Positions 21,505 to 29,429 of a stretch of DNA of 32,105 nucleotides are shown here, in pieces. Source of the DNA: Methanoculleus sp. UBA430 (GTDB lineage Archaea > Halobacteriota > Methanomicrobia > Methanomicrobiales > Methanoculleaceae); assembly GCF_002506585.1 (NCBI RefSeq), contig NZ_DAXW01000016.1:177718-209822 (forward strand), written 5' to 3'. Made by a program: the position numbers and the translations under genes. Below the pieces are notes generated by a model. That model had not been told where the DNA came from, made no database searches, and was given only the letters and a program-made list of their open reading frames with translations. Positions within the stretch are counted from its first letter, which is position 1. Each line of letters opens with the position of its first letter.

Positions 21505-22832
21505 TGCTCGATAACCTCGGCACGTCGTTAAAAGACGCGGTCAAGAAACTCGCCGGCAAGACGGTGATCGACCGGGCCGCCGTCGACGAACTGGTCCGTG
21601 ACCTCCAGCGGGCACTCCTCCAGGCCGACGTCAACGTCAAGCTCGTGATGCAGCTCTCGCAGGCGATCAAGCAGCGTGCCCTCGAGGAGGAACCCCCGAA
21701 AGGGATGGGCGTCCGCGAGCACGTCCTCCGGATCGTCTACCAGGAACTCGTCCGGCTAATGGGGAAACCGGGCGAAGTGGCGCTCGGCCCCCAGACGATC
21801 CTGATGGCGGGGCTGCAGGGGAGCGGCAAGACCACGACGACCGCGAAGCTCGCCCGCTACTTCCAGCGCAAAGGCCTGCGGGTCGGCGTGATCTGCGCCG
21901 ATACCTTCCGGCCGGGCGCCTACGAGCAGTTGAAGACGCTCTGCGACCGGATCAGCGTCCCCTGTTATGGAGATCCGAACGAGAAGGACGCCCTCAAGAT
22001 CGTCCGCGAGGGCCTCCCGAAGTTCCGCAAGCACTACGAGGTCATCATCATCGACACTCAAGGAAGGCACGCCCTTGAGGAGAACCTGATCGAGGAGATC
22101 GTCAACATCAACGAGATCTCGCACGCCGACCACCGGTGGCTCGTCATCGACGCGGCGCTCGGCCAGCAGGCAAGCGAGCAGGCGCGCCGGTTCCATGCGG
22201 CGATCGGGATCGACGGCGTCCTCGTGACGAAGATGGACGGCACCGCACGGGGCGGCGGCGCGCTCTCGGCGGTCTCGGAGACCCAGAGCGGGATCGTCTT
22301 CATCGGGAGCGGCGAGACGATCGAGGATCTCGAACGGTTCGACCCGGACGGGTTCATCTCCCGGCTGCTCGGTATGGGGGACTTAAAAGCCCTCGTCGAG
22401 CGGGCGGAGGAGGCGGTCTCGGCCGAGGATATCGACGTCAACGCCATGCTCAAGGGGAAGTTCACGCTCCGGGACATGTACAAGCAGCTTGAGGCCCTGA
22501 ATAAGATGGGGCCCCTGAAGCAGATCATGAGCATGCTCCCCCTGGGCGGGATGCAGATACCGGACGACGCTTACGACATCACCAGCACCAAGATGCAGCG
22601 CTACAAGGTGATCATGGACTCGATGACGCCTTCGGAGCTTGACGACCCCTCGATGATCGGGAGCTCCCGGGTCCAGCGGATCGCCCGCGGCGCCGGGGTG
22701 ACGCTCGACGACGTCCGTGACCTCATCAAGTACTACAAGATCATGCAGCGCGCCTTGAAGGGTATGCGCGGCATGGGCGGCGGCAAGTTCAACATGCAGC
22801 GCATGATGAAGAAGTTCGGCAGGACCCAGTAG
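21504..22832 (+). CDS. srp54: Signal recognition particle protein SRP54
   Basis: SRP54 binds signal peptides on the ribosome and docks with FtsY. The N domain is residues 1-90, the G domain has G1 GLQGSGKT (103-110), DTFRPGA (133-139) and G4 TKMDGTARGG, and the methionine-rich M domain (about 310-442) ends with MRGMGGGKFNMQRMMKKFG, which binds 7S RNA and signal sequences. The G3 motif reads DTQGR (184-188) where DTAGR is expected. Its ATG shares one base with the ftsY stop, and trmY begins immediately after its stop. No 7S RNA gene was seen here. Confidence 0.97.
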   Translation: MLDNLGTSLKDAVKKLAGKTVIDRAAVDELVRDLQRALLQADVNVKLVMQLSQAIKQRALEEEPPKGMGVREHVLRIVYQELVRLMGKPGEVALGPQTILMAGLQGSGKTTTTAKLARYFQRKGLRVGVICADTFRPGAYEQLKTLCDRISVPCYGDPNEKDALKIVREGLPKFRKHYEVIIIDTQGRHALEENLIEEIVNINEISHADHRWLVIDAALGQQASEQARRFHAAIGIDGVLVTKMDGTARGGGALSAVSETQSGIVFIGSGETIEDLERFDPDGFISRLLGMGDLKALVERAEEAVSAEDIDVNAMLKGKFTLRDMYKQLEALNKMGPLKQIMSMLPLGGMQIPDDAYDITSTKMQRYKVIMDSMTPSELDDPSMIGSSRVQRIARGAGVTLDDVRDLIKYYKIMQRALKGMRGMGGGKFNMQRMMKKFGRTQ

Positions 22833-23423
22833 ATGAAGCGGTTTGCCGTCGTTGGCCACCTCGCCGCAACGAGCGGCGCATTCAGCCTCAACGATCTACC
22901 GGGCAGCGGCGGGAGGATGGACGTCCTCTGCCGCTCTGTCAACTCCTCGTTCTTTCTCTCCCACGATCTCCGGCGCGACGTCGAGTGCTACCTCATCCTC
23001 TGCGGGGAGCCCGGGCCCGAGAAGACCATTCTCTTCCGCGGCGGCGAGGTCCGTTACCTCTCGCCGGACGAGCGGAGCAGCGCCGCACTGATCAAGAAGG
23101 CGCTCTCGATCCCCTGCGGGGACGAGTTCCGGGAGTCGACACCCGGGGTTTACATCCGCCGCGGCGGGCTCTCCCGGCTCCTTGCCGAGATCCCGTTTGC
23201 GGTCCTCGATGAGGCGGGAGAGGATATCCGGACGGCCCCGGCGCTCCCGGAGAACTATCTCCTCTCCGACCACCACAACTTCACGCCGGAGGAGGAGGCC
23301 CTGGTCGAGGGGTATCCGCGCTACTCGGTAGGACCGCGGTCGCTGCACGCCGATCATACTATCACCGTCCTCTTAAACGAGATGGACCGGAGGGAATCCG
23401 GATGGATATCATTGAAGCGGTAG
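22833..23423 (+). CDS. trmY: tRNA (pseudouridine54-N1) methyltransferase TrmY
   Basis: TrmY methylates pseudouridine 54 in the tRNA T-loop to m1-pseudouridine, using S-adenosylmethionine. The 196-residue SPOUT protein opens with FAVVGHLAATSGAFSLNDLPGSGGRMDVLCRSV and has the C-terminal trefoil-knot cofactor loop YSVGPRSLHADHTITVLLNEMDR. It begins directly after the srp54 stop and overlaps pus10 by 22 bases. Pus10 makes its substrate base, so the two are functionally sequential. Confidence 0.94.
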   Translation: MKRFAVVGHLAATSGAFSLNDLPGSGGRMDVLCRSVNSSFFLSHDLRRDVECYLILCGEPGPEKTILFRGGEVRYLSPDERSSAALIKKALSIPCGDEFRESTPGVYIRRGGLSRLLAEIPFAVLDEAGEDIRTAPALPENYLLSDHHNFTPEEEALVEGYPRYSVGPRSLHADHTITVLLNEMDRRESGWISLKR

Positions 23424-24640
23424 AAGCAATTCTTGAGTATGGCGAGACCTGCGATCACTGTCTCGGGCGGTTCTTCGGTAAGCGGTCGTTTTCGCTGACG
23501 AATGAAGAACGCGGTCGGGCGCTGCGGATCACACGCGAACTTGCGATCAACGAGCCCCACCGGGAACCTGATCACAGGTCCTGCTGGATCTGCGGCGGCG
23601 AGTTCTACCATGTCGATGCATGGGCGGCAAAGGTCGTGGAAGCGGTGCAGGATCTAGAGTTCGCGACGTTCCTCGTCGGGACGAGGGTGCCACCGCTTGT
23701 GGCCGAGAGCGAGGAGATGGTCTGGAGCGACCTCGGCCTCCGCGATCCCGAGCCGCTGAAGGCCGAGATGAACCGCGAGGTGGGCAAAGCCGTCTCGGCG
23801 CTGACGGGCAAGACGGCCGACCTCAAACGTCCCGACATCGTCGTGATCCTGGACCTTGCGGAAGAGACCGTCGAGGTGCAGGTCAACCCGGTCTACTTCA
23901 CCGGCCGCTACCTGAAGTACGAGCGGGGGATCCCGCAGACCCACTGGGACTGCCGGGCCTGCCGGGGGGCCGGGTGCGAGAAATGCAACTTCACCGGCAA
24001 GCAGTACGCGGACTCGGTTGAAGAGCTGATCGGCCGGCCGGTGATCGAGGCCTTCGACGCCGAGAACGCCGTCCTGCACGGTGCCGGCCGGGAAGATATC
24101 GACGCCCGGATGCTCGGATCGGGCCGCCCCTTCGTGATGGAGGTTGAGGCCCCGAAGAAGCGGTCGGTGGATCTTGCGGCGCTCCAAGAGGAGATCAACC
24201 GGAGCGCCGACGGCAGAGTGGCGGTCCACCTGACCGGATGGGCTGATCGGAAGATGGTGCAAAGCCTTAAGTCCGACAAGGCGCATAAAAAATACAGGAT
24301 CCTGGTCGAGATCGATGGCCCTGTAGCGTCAGATGAGTTCAGGGCGGCTCTCGATCAGTTAAAAGGTGTAACGATACGGCAGCGCACCCCTACACGGGTG
24401 TCACACCGACGGGCAGATTTAGTTCGGGAACGGCAGGTCCTCGATATCGGATGTACGGGCAGGCAAGACGACGGGTACTGGGTCGAAGTCGTCGGTGAAG
24501 CGGGCCTCTACATCAAAGAACTGATATCGGGGGACGGCGGCAGAACCCAGCCCAGCCTTGCCCAGATCCTGGGGCACACCGCAAGTGTTGTCAGCCTCGA
24601 TGTGGTGCTGGTCAAAACAGCGAATGAGTATGGTGAGTAA
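23402..24640 (+). CDS. pus10: tRNA pseudouridine synthase Pus10
   Basis: Archaeal Pus10 isomerises U54 and U55 of tRNA. The N-terminal accessory domain has metal-type cysteines C17, C20 (CDHC) and C61, C64 (CWIC), and the THUMP-like region follows. A second cysteine knuckle C184, C187, C192, C195 (CRACRGAGCEKC) precedes the catalytic domain, where the likely nucleophile is D234 in EDIDARMLGSGRPF. The conserved RRADLVRER region and EVVGEAGLYIKELISGDGGRT complete it. Length 412 is normal. It starts inside the trmY reading frame. Confidence 0.94.
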   Translation: MDIIEAVEAILEYGETCDHCLGRFFGKRSFSLTNEERGRALRITRELAINEPHREPDHRSCWICGGEFYHVDAWAAKVVEAVQDLEFATFLVGTRVPPLVAESEEMVWSDLGLRDPEPLKAEMNREVGKAVSALTGKTADLKRPDIVVILDLAEETVEVQVNPVYFTGRYLKYERGIPQTHWDCRACRGAGCEKCNFTGKQYADSVEELIGRPVIEAFDAENAVLHGAGREDIDARMLGSGRPFVMEVEAPKKRSVDLAALQEEINRSADGRVAVHLTGWADRKMVQSLKSDKAHKKYRILVEIDGPVASDEFRAALDQLKGVTIRQRTPTRVSHRRADLVRERQVLDIGCTGRQDDGYWVEVVGEAGLYIKELISGDGGRTQPSLAQILGHTASVVSLDVVLVKTANEYGE

Positions 24641-24643
24641 GCA

Positions 24644-24937
24644 ATGGCACATCACAATGGACCACGCAAGAAGACGCGGTATAAGTTCAAGAAAGACCTC
24701 AGAAAGCGCGGTATCCCCCCGGTCACCTCGGTGATTCAGAACTTCGAGATCGGGCAGCGGGTGCATGTTGTGGTCGAACCGAGTGTCCAGAAGGGCATGC
24801 CCCACCGGAGATTCCACGGGAAGACCGGCACGGTCATCGGACAGCGCGGACGCGCATGGGTGCTCGAGGTCAGGGATGGAGATACGATAAAACAGGTGAT
24901 TGCGAGACCGCAACATCTAAAAGCGCAGAAAGTATAA
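24644..24937 (+). CDS. rpl21e: Ribosomal protein L21e
   Basis: The 97-residue protein carries the L21e hallmarks GPRKKTRYKFKKDLRKRGIPPVT, VHVVVEPSVQKGMPHRRFHGKTGTVIGQRGRAWVLEV. It is a large-subunit protein. It starts three bases after the pus10 stop, with GGTGAGT overlapping the end of pus10 as the ribosome site. Confidence 0.97.
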   Translation: MAHHNGPRKKTRYKFKKDLRKRGIPPVTSVIQNFEIGQRVHVVVEPSVQKGMPHRRFHGKTGTVIGQRGRAWVLEVRDGDTIKQVIARPQHLKAQKV

Positions 24938-24958
24938 ACCTCAACAGTGGTGATTGGC

Positions 24959-25309
24959 ATGAAGGTAAAACGAATCGTGAGCGAAGAGCGGATGCTGCTT
25001 CCCGAACTGCGTGATACCCTCCTCTCTGTGGAGGCAGCCCGGCTCGAGTCCGGAGAAGAGATGTCCTACGAACTTCGGAAGAGCATCGAGCATGCCAATC
25101 ATCTTTTCAAAACACCGGCCGAGAAGGCCCGCGACCTCGTCGACGAGCTCATGAAGCTCGAGAAGATGAAGGACGATATTGCCTACCGCATCGCGAACCT
25201 GATGCCGCGAACCCGGGACGAACTCCGCGCAATCTACGCAAAGGAACGGTTCAACCTCACGGCGGATGAACTGGACGAGATCCTCGATCTGGTAATGACT
25301 CACTTCTGA
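24959..25309 (+). CDS. rpoF: DNA-directed RNA polymerase subunit F (Rpb4-like)
   Basis: RpoF and RpoE form the stalk of archaeal RNA polymerase, aiding open complex formation and transcript binding. The 116-residue helical protein fits the family (SEERMLLPELRDTLLSVEAAR, YELRKSIEHANHLFKTPAEKARDLVDELMKL, LTADELDEILDLVMTHF). The ATG at 24959 is preferred because GGTGAT (24949-24954) is four bases upstream; the GTG at 24947 is the weaker option. It follows rpl21e, as often in Euryarchaeota. Confidence 0.94.
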   Translation: MKVKRIVSEERMLLPELRDTLLSVEAARLESGEEMSYELRKSIEHANHLFKTPAEKARDLVDELMKLEKMKDDIAYRIANLMPRTRDELRAIYAKERFNLTADELDEILDLVMTHF

Positions 25310-25327
25310 ACCGCTGGAGTGGCGTCA

Positions 25328-25891
25328 ATGAAGACCGAAAGGAAAGAAGAGAACGCTGTAGTCATCGATATCCTTCCTATGGGGTATTCGAGCGACCAGC
25401 GTCCTGTCTACAAGCGCGAACCGGTTGTCCTTGCCGTCGGCATGGACCAGTTCAAGCTGCTCGAGCTCGTTCCGAAGGCGGGTGCGGATATTCAGGTCTA
25501 TGACCGCGTCTACATCGGTGATGCGGAGCGGGACAAGATCGAGCGCGTCAAGCGGCGGCTGAACTACACGGACCTGACGGCGACCGCGAAACTGGAACTG
25601 CCGTTCGTGATCGAGCAGATCGTCCGCGAGAACGAATCTCGGTTCGTCGACTTCTTCAATAAGTCCATCTCCATCACGCCGAAGTTCCACATGCTGCACC
25701 TGCTCCCCGGCATCGGGAAGAAGCTTATGTGGGAGATCATCGAGCAGCGGGAGAAGAAACCGTTCGAGACCTTCGCCGACATCTCCGCGCGTATCAAGTC
25801 GCTTCCGCACCCGGATCGGATGATCGTCAGCCGGATCCTGCGCGAGATCGAAGACCCGGACGAGAAGTATCATATCTTCACATCGAGATGA
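25328..25891 (+). CDS. DUF655 family protein
   Basis: The 187-residue product has an N-terminal beta-barrel-like part (VIDILPMGYSSDQRPVYKREPVVLAVG) and a C-terminal helix-hairpin-helix-like part (LHLLPGIGKKLMWEIIEQREKKPFETFADISARI), which would bind nucleic acid. The family is restricted to archaea and of unknown function. GGAG (25316-25319) lies eight bases before the ATG at 25328; an in-frame GTG at 25319 overlaps that site. Position between rpoF and ksgA suggests a transcription or rRNA link. Its last bases overlap ksgA (ATGA). Confidence 0.88.
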   Translation: MKTERKEENAVVIDILPMGYSSDQRPVYKREPVVLAVGMDQFKLLELVPKAGADIQVYDRVYIGDAERDKIERVKRRLNYTDLTATAKLELPFVIEQIVRENESRFVDFFNKSISITPKFHMLHLLPGIGKKLMWEIIEQREKKPFETFADISARIKSLPHPDRMIVSRILREIEDPDEKYHIFTSR

Positions 25892-26661
25892 GCGCTCCGA
25901 GGGATCAGCATTTTCTCGTCGACAAAAGGGCCGTCGAGAGGATTGCCGGCTTTGTTGATGTCTCCGGTCGGAGGGTGCTTGAGATAGGACCCGGTGAAGG
26001 GGTCCTCACCCGCGCCCTCCTTGACCGTGGTGCACACGTCAGTGCGGTAGAGATCGATCCGGCTCTTGTAGAAGAACTTGAGCTGGCCTTCGCCGACGAG
26101 ATCGAGGAAGGCCGTCTTGAGATCGTCCTTGGCGACGCGAAGAAGGTGGATATCCCGCCGTTTGATATCGTCGTCGCAAACCTCCCTTACTCCGTTTCTT
26201 CAAAGATCACGTTCCGGCTGCTCGCGATCGGGTTTGAGGTCGCGGTCCTGATGTATCAGAAGGAGTTTGCCCAGCGGATGGTCGCTCCGCCGGGGACGCC
26301 GAACGTCGGCCGGCTCTCGGTGATGGTGCAGACCTATGCTTCCGTAAAGCCGCTGCTCGAACTCTCGCCCTCCTCCTTCCGCCCGAGACCCCGGGTCCGC
26401 TCCTGGGTGGTCCGGCTCACTCCCCACGAGCCGCCGTATCCCATCGCCGACCGGAAGGGTTACGCCGATGTCGTCCGGGTGCTCTTCTCCCACCGGCGAA
26501 AGACCGTCCGGAAGGGGCTCCGGAGCGGCAAGGATACGTTCGCGCCCGAGGCGATCGAGCGAGCGATCGCGGACCTGCCCGACGACCTCCTGCAGCGGCG
26601 GCCCGAAGACCTGACGCTTGAGGAGTTCGCGCTGATCGCAAACATGCTCGCCGGGTGCTAG
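25888..26661 (+). CDS. ksgA: 16S rRNA dimethyladenosine transferase KsgA/Dim1
   Basis: The enzyme dimethylates two adjacent adenines in the terminal helix of 16S rRNA. Motifs are the SAM-binding LEIGPGEGVLTRALL (31-45), EIDPAL (55-60), and the catalytic NLPYSVSS (98-105). The C-terminal domain has LFSHRRKTVRKGLRS. The start is the ATG at 25888, overlapping the DUF655 stop by four bases; the frame upstream is shadow. 257 residues is normal. Confidence 0.96.
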   Translation: MSAPRDQHFLVDKRAVERIAGFVDVSGRRVLEIGPGEGVLTRALLDRGAHVSAVEIDPALVEELELAFADEIEEGRLEIVLGDAKKVDIPPFDIVVANLPYSVSSKITFRLLAIGFEVAVLMYQKEFAQRMVAPPGTPNVGRLSVMVQTYASVKPLLELSPSSFRPRPRVRSWVVRLTPHEPPYPIADRKGYADVVRVLFSHRRKTVRKGLRSGKDTFAPEAIERAIADLPDDLLQRRPEDLTLEEFALIANMLAGC

Positions 26662-26664
26662 AGG

Positions 26665-27231
26665 ATGCTCCCTGACCAGGTCTACCCCCCGGCCGAGGAC
26701 TCATTTCTCCTCCTCCGGGCGGCGCTCCGGGAGGTCTGCGAGACCGACCGGGTGCTCGAAGTCGGGACCGGGAGCGGCTACGTCGCGGCCGGGCTTCTCG
26801 GCAGGGCGGCGGCGGTCGTCGCGACCGACATCAACCCCCACGCTGTGGCGTGCGCCCGCTCGCGCGGGGTCGCGGCAATCCGGACCGATCTCTTATCGGG
26901 CCTCTCCGGCCCCTTCGACCTCATCCTCTTCAACCCGCCCTACCTTCCGACGGCTCCCGAGGAGCGAATTAGCGACTGGCTGGAGTATGCCCTCGACGGC
27001 GGGCCGACGGGGAGGGTGACGATCGAGAGGTTCGTCGCGGATGTCGGGCGAGTGCTCTCGCCCTTCGGGAGGGTCCTCCTCCTGGTCTCCTCGCTGACCG
27101 GAGTTGACGAAGTCCGTGGACTCTTCGCCCGGGCGGGGTTCGTCTCGTTCATAGTCGACGAGGAGCGGGTCGAGAATGAGATCCTCTACGTCCTCCAGGC
27201 GATGCGGGACCTCTGCCGGATTGGGGCGTGA
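26665..27231 (+). CDS. HemK2/Mtq2-type protein methyltransferase
   Basis: The 188-residue class I methyltransferase begins VYPPAEDSFLLLRAA, typical of archaeal HemK2, and has LEVGTGSGYVAAGLL (31-45), DINPHAV (55-61) and NPPY (90-93), the signature of glutamine/adenine N-methyltransferases. Relatives methylate the GGQ glutamine of class I release factors, usually with a Trm112 partner, which is not in this window. The ATG is three bases after the ksgA stop and it is the last gene of the superoperon. A GGQ-directed role is inferred from the family. Confidence 0.9.
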   Translation: MLPDQVYPPAEDSFLLLRAALREVCETDRVLEVGTGSGYVAAGLLGRAAAVVATDINPHAVACARSRGVAAIRTDLLSGLSGPFDLILFNPPYLPTAPEERISDWLEYALDGGPTGRVTIERFVADVGRVLSPFGRVLLLVSSLTGVDEVRGLFARAGFVSFIVDEERVENEILYVLQAMRDLCRIGA

Positions 27232-27325
27232 GGCTCGCAGATCGCGGTCTCGCGCAAAGTCTGTAAAACGCCCTTCTCTCTTTCATGACTCTGTGTGAGT
27301 GACGACCCGGCTCAGATGGCTTGAT

Positions 27326-27345
27326 GCCCGGTAAAAAGAGCAGTG
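27326..27345 (-). terminator. Weak T-run after the lipoprotein gene
   Basis: On the minus strand CTCTTTTTACCGGGC lies about 15-25 bases after the stop codon. The 27232-27325 gap between the convergent genes contains no gene. Confidence 0.35.
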
Positions 27346-27355
27346 GGTCCTCCCT

Positions 27356-29176
27356 TCACACCGTCGAGGGCCTCTCGAACACCTCCTCAAACTCAAAGCG
27401 CGCGAACTCCGCGAACGGTGCATCCAATATCACCGCCGCGAGATCCTCTTTTGCCACGGCGAACGCGCCGGCATCCGGGTACGCGATGAAGGTGTACTCG
27501 GTGGTGCCCCGGTACTCCTCCGAGACGGACGCCGACTGCATGAGCGCGATCATCTCGGGCGTGCCGATGGTTCTCTCCTCCTTCCGGTAACCGTCGAGGA
27601 GGGCGAGCAGGTTCCGGTAGCGGTAGTCCTCGGGCCTGACCTCGGCGTGGTAGCCGTCCACCCGCTCGACGGCGGAGGGATAGACGCCCCGGTAGAGGTA
27701 GAAGTTGTTCGCGATCAAGAGGCAGTCGTCCGGCTCGACGACGCCCGGCCCTCGCACCGCGCCGCCGTAGGAGTCCGTCTCGAAGGCCGCCGGGATGCTT
27801 CCCGTCCCGTTCCCGTAGGGTGCCGATACCCCTGCGTTGTTCCCACCGGTCCTGGTCCCGTTCGCCTTCTCCCAGTAGGCCCACGCCCCGGCAACGTCGC
27901 TCTCGCTCCTGAGCGCATCCATGAAGAGGAAGTTGGTGGGCACGAGGTCGGTCGCGTTCCAGTCCGGGATCGACGGCGACGAGTGGGGGACGAGCACCAG
28001 GCCGTCCTCGTTCATGCCGTTGAACGTCCCGATGAACCCGGGCCAGTCTATCCCGACCGTGCGTTTCGCGCCCGGACCCGGGTCGGTCGCGATGACGAGC
28101 AGGCTGTTCACCGTGACCTTCCGCAGGTCGTTCTCGCCGTCCATGTTCTTGCCGTGGATCACGCCGCCGGCAAGTTCCTCGTTTGCTGTCAGGTTGCCCC
28201 AGGCGATCGCGCTCGTGCAGAGGTGCGGCGACACGCCGGCGTCACCCGTAGTGGCGAGGTTTATGCCGAGATCGCCCATCCTGAGGCCGTAGAGTTTGTA
28301 GTAAAGCATGAAATCGTAGGTATTCTCGGCAAGGAGGTCGTAGCGGGTGAGGTTCCGCGAGAGCGACGGGATATAGAGGTCCGTGCCGCCTGCGTTCATC
28401 CCGGCGAGCATGGCGTCGAGCTCGGCCATATATTTCGGATTTGCCGGTGCCATGTGCTCCTCTATGTAGGGGATGAAGAGGTCTTCGTACTCGACGGGCG
28501 ACTGCATGAACGACTCGATCAGGACGTAGTCGATCCAGTCCCGGATCTGCGGGCCGCAGAGGTAGCCATAGGCATACGCCCGCTCTTCCGGCGTTCCCCA
28601 TACCTGGAGAACGTGACAGCCCTTCTGGACCGTGAGCCTTCCGCCGCCGCTGCCGACGGCAATCTCCCGATCATCGTCGGGGTAGGGCGTCGGGGCGACG
28701 AGAGTTATATCAACCCCGGTCGCGGCATTCCCGGGCGTAACGGCGACTCCGACGGGGGTAAGGTGCGATGGCGTGCAGTACCACCCGGTTGGGTCGCGAT
28801 AGTCAAGGTGATCTATCCGGCCGTTATCATCCGTATCCGCCCAGGCATAGACGGTGTAGTTGCCCGGAGGAAGCCCGGAGATGACGTACTCCCCCGGCGC
28901 GTCGAGCGCGGCAAAGCCGCTGACGTACTGCGAGCGTTCTGGATGCTCCCCTATCTCCATGACCCTGATCTCCGACGCCGAATATGCTGCGGCGTCGATC
29001 GCCGCGATGTAAATCGTTCCTCCCGCGTAATCCCCTGCCACACTCCCGGAGATGGAATCTCCACCAGTCGGGGTGGTGACGTTCGTGCAGCCTGCAGCGG
29101 CGATGAGGAGGATCGCCACGCCGAGGATGCACGCGGGCAGGCAAACGCGCAGGAGGCGCTCTGGTACCTGGTTCAT
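27356..29176 (-). CDS. Predicted secreted lipoprotein with C45/AAT-like Ntn-hydrolase domain
   Basis: Residues 1-30 are a signal peptide with a hydrophobic core (LPACILGVAILLIAAAGC) ending at lipobox-like C30, so it is likely lipid-anchored outside the cell. Residues 45-160 form a beta-sandwich domain with GLPPGNYTVYAWADTDDNGRID, including a calcium-type loop D114-D116-N118-D122. Residues 175-600 resemble the acyl-CoA:6-aminopenicillanate acyltransferase/C45 family: C320 in HLCTSAIAWG is the likely nucleophile exposed by self-cleavage, with HGKNMDGEND downstream. Many Asn-X-Ser/Thr sites are seen. Members hydrolyse or transfer acyl amides; the substrate is unknown. The C45 part aligns only by motif. 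Self-cleavage would split the lipid-anchored part from the catalytic chain. Confidence 0.78.
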   Translation of the reverse strand: MNQVPERLLRVCLPACILGVAILLIAAAGCTNVTTPTGGDSISGSVAGDYAGGTIYIAAIDAAAYSASEIRVMEIGEHPERSQYVSGFAALDAPGEYVISGLPPGNYTVYAWADTDDNGRIDHLDYRDPTGWYCTPSHLTPVGVAVTPGNAATGVDITLVAPTPYPDDDREIAVGSGGGRLTVQKGCHVLQVWGTPEERAYAYGYLCGPQIRDWIDYVLIESFMQSPVEYEDLFIPYIEEHMAPANPKYMAELDAMLAGMNAGGTDLYIPSLSRNLTRYDLLAENTYDFMLYYKLYGLRMGDLGINLATTGDAGVSPHLCTSAIAWGNLTANEELAGGVIHGKNMDGENDLRKVTVNSLLVIATDPGPGAKRTVGIDWPGFIGTFNGMNEDGLVLVPHSSPSIPDWNATDLVPTNFLFMDALRSESDVAGAWAYWEKANGTRTGGNNAGVSAPYGNGTGSIPAAFETDSYGGAVRGPGVVEPDDCLLIANNFYLYRGVYPSAVERVDGYHAEVRPEDYRYRNLLALLDGYRKEERTIGTPEMIALMQSASVSEEYRGTTEYTFIAYPDAGAFAVAKEDLAAVILDAPFAEFARFEFEEVFERPSTV

Positions 29177-29200
29177 TACTTTTTTCTTCCGACATAGGAG

Positions 29201-29213
29201 GATAAAATCGTAT
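29201..29213 (-). promoter_or_regulatory. TATA box of the lipoprotein gene
   Basis: Minus-strand CGATTTTATCC is centred about 30 bases before the ATG at 29176. The remaining 29214-29429 gap has a T6 run at 29279-29284 and no supported gene. Confidence 0.5.
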
Positions 29214-29416
29214 TGAAGTGTTCCTGTGTACGATACATGCCGAAGCGCGAGAATCCTGATGAATTTTGCCGGTTATCGGTTTTTTGGGTCCTGGATGGTT
29301 CAAAAGTGAGGGGGCGGAGCGTGATTGCCTGTAGGATCTGCCGGGACGGCCCGTTGCAGAAGGTATGATGACGGGTGGAGGCGATACCTCTCACCTGGAG
29401 AACGTGCAGACAGCAC

Positions 29417-29424
29417 GGAGGTGA
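29417..29424 (+). promoter_or_regulatory. Perfect ribosome binding site GGAGGTGA
   Basis: GGAGGTGA is complementary to the archaeal 16S rRNA 3' end and sits five bases before the ATG at 29430. It decides the start and marks a leadered mRNA, unlike most monocistronic genes in this window. Confidence 0.85.
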
Positions 29425-29429
29425 ACATC

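Noticed and set aside
27647..29197. A 516-codon open frame on the plus strand
   Set aside because: It is antisense to the lipoprotein gene, whose signal peptide, motifs and promoter are clear; the frame is open because GC-rich codons avoid stops.
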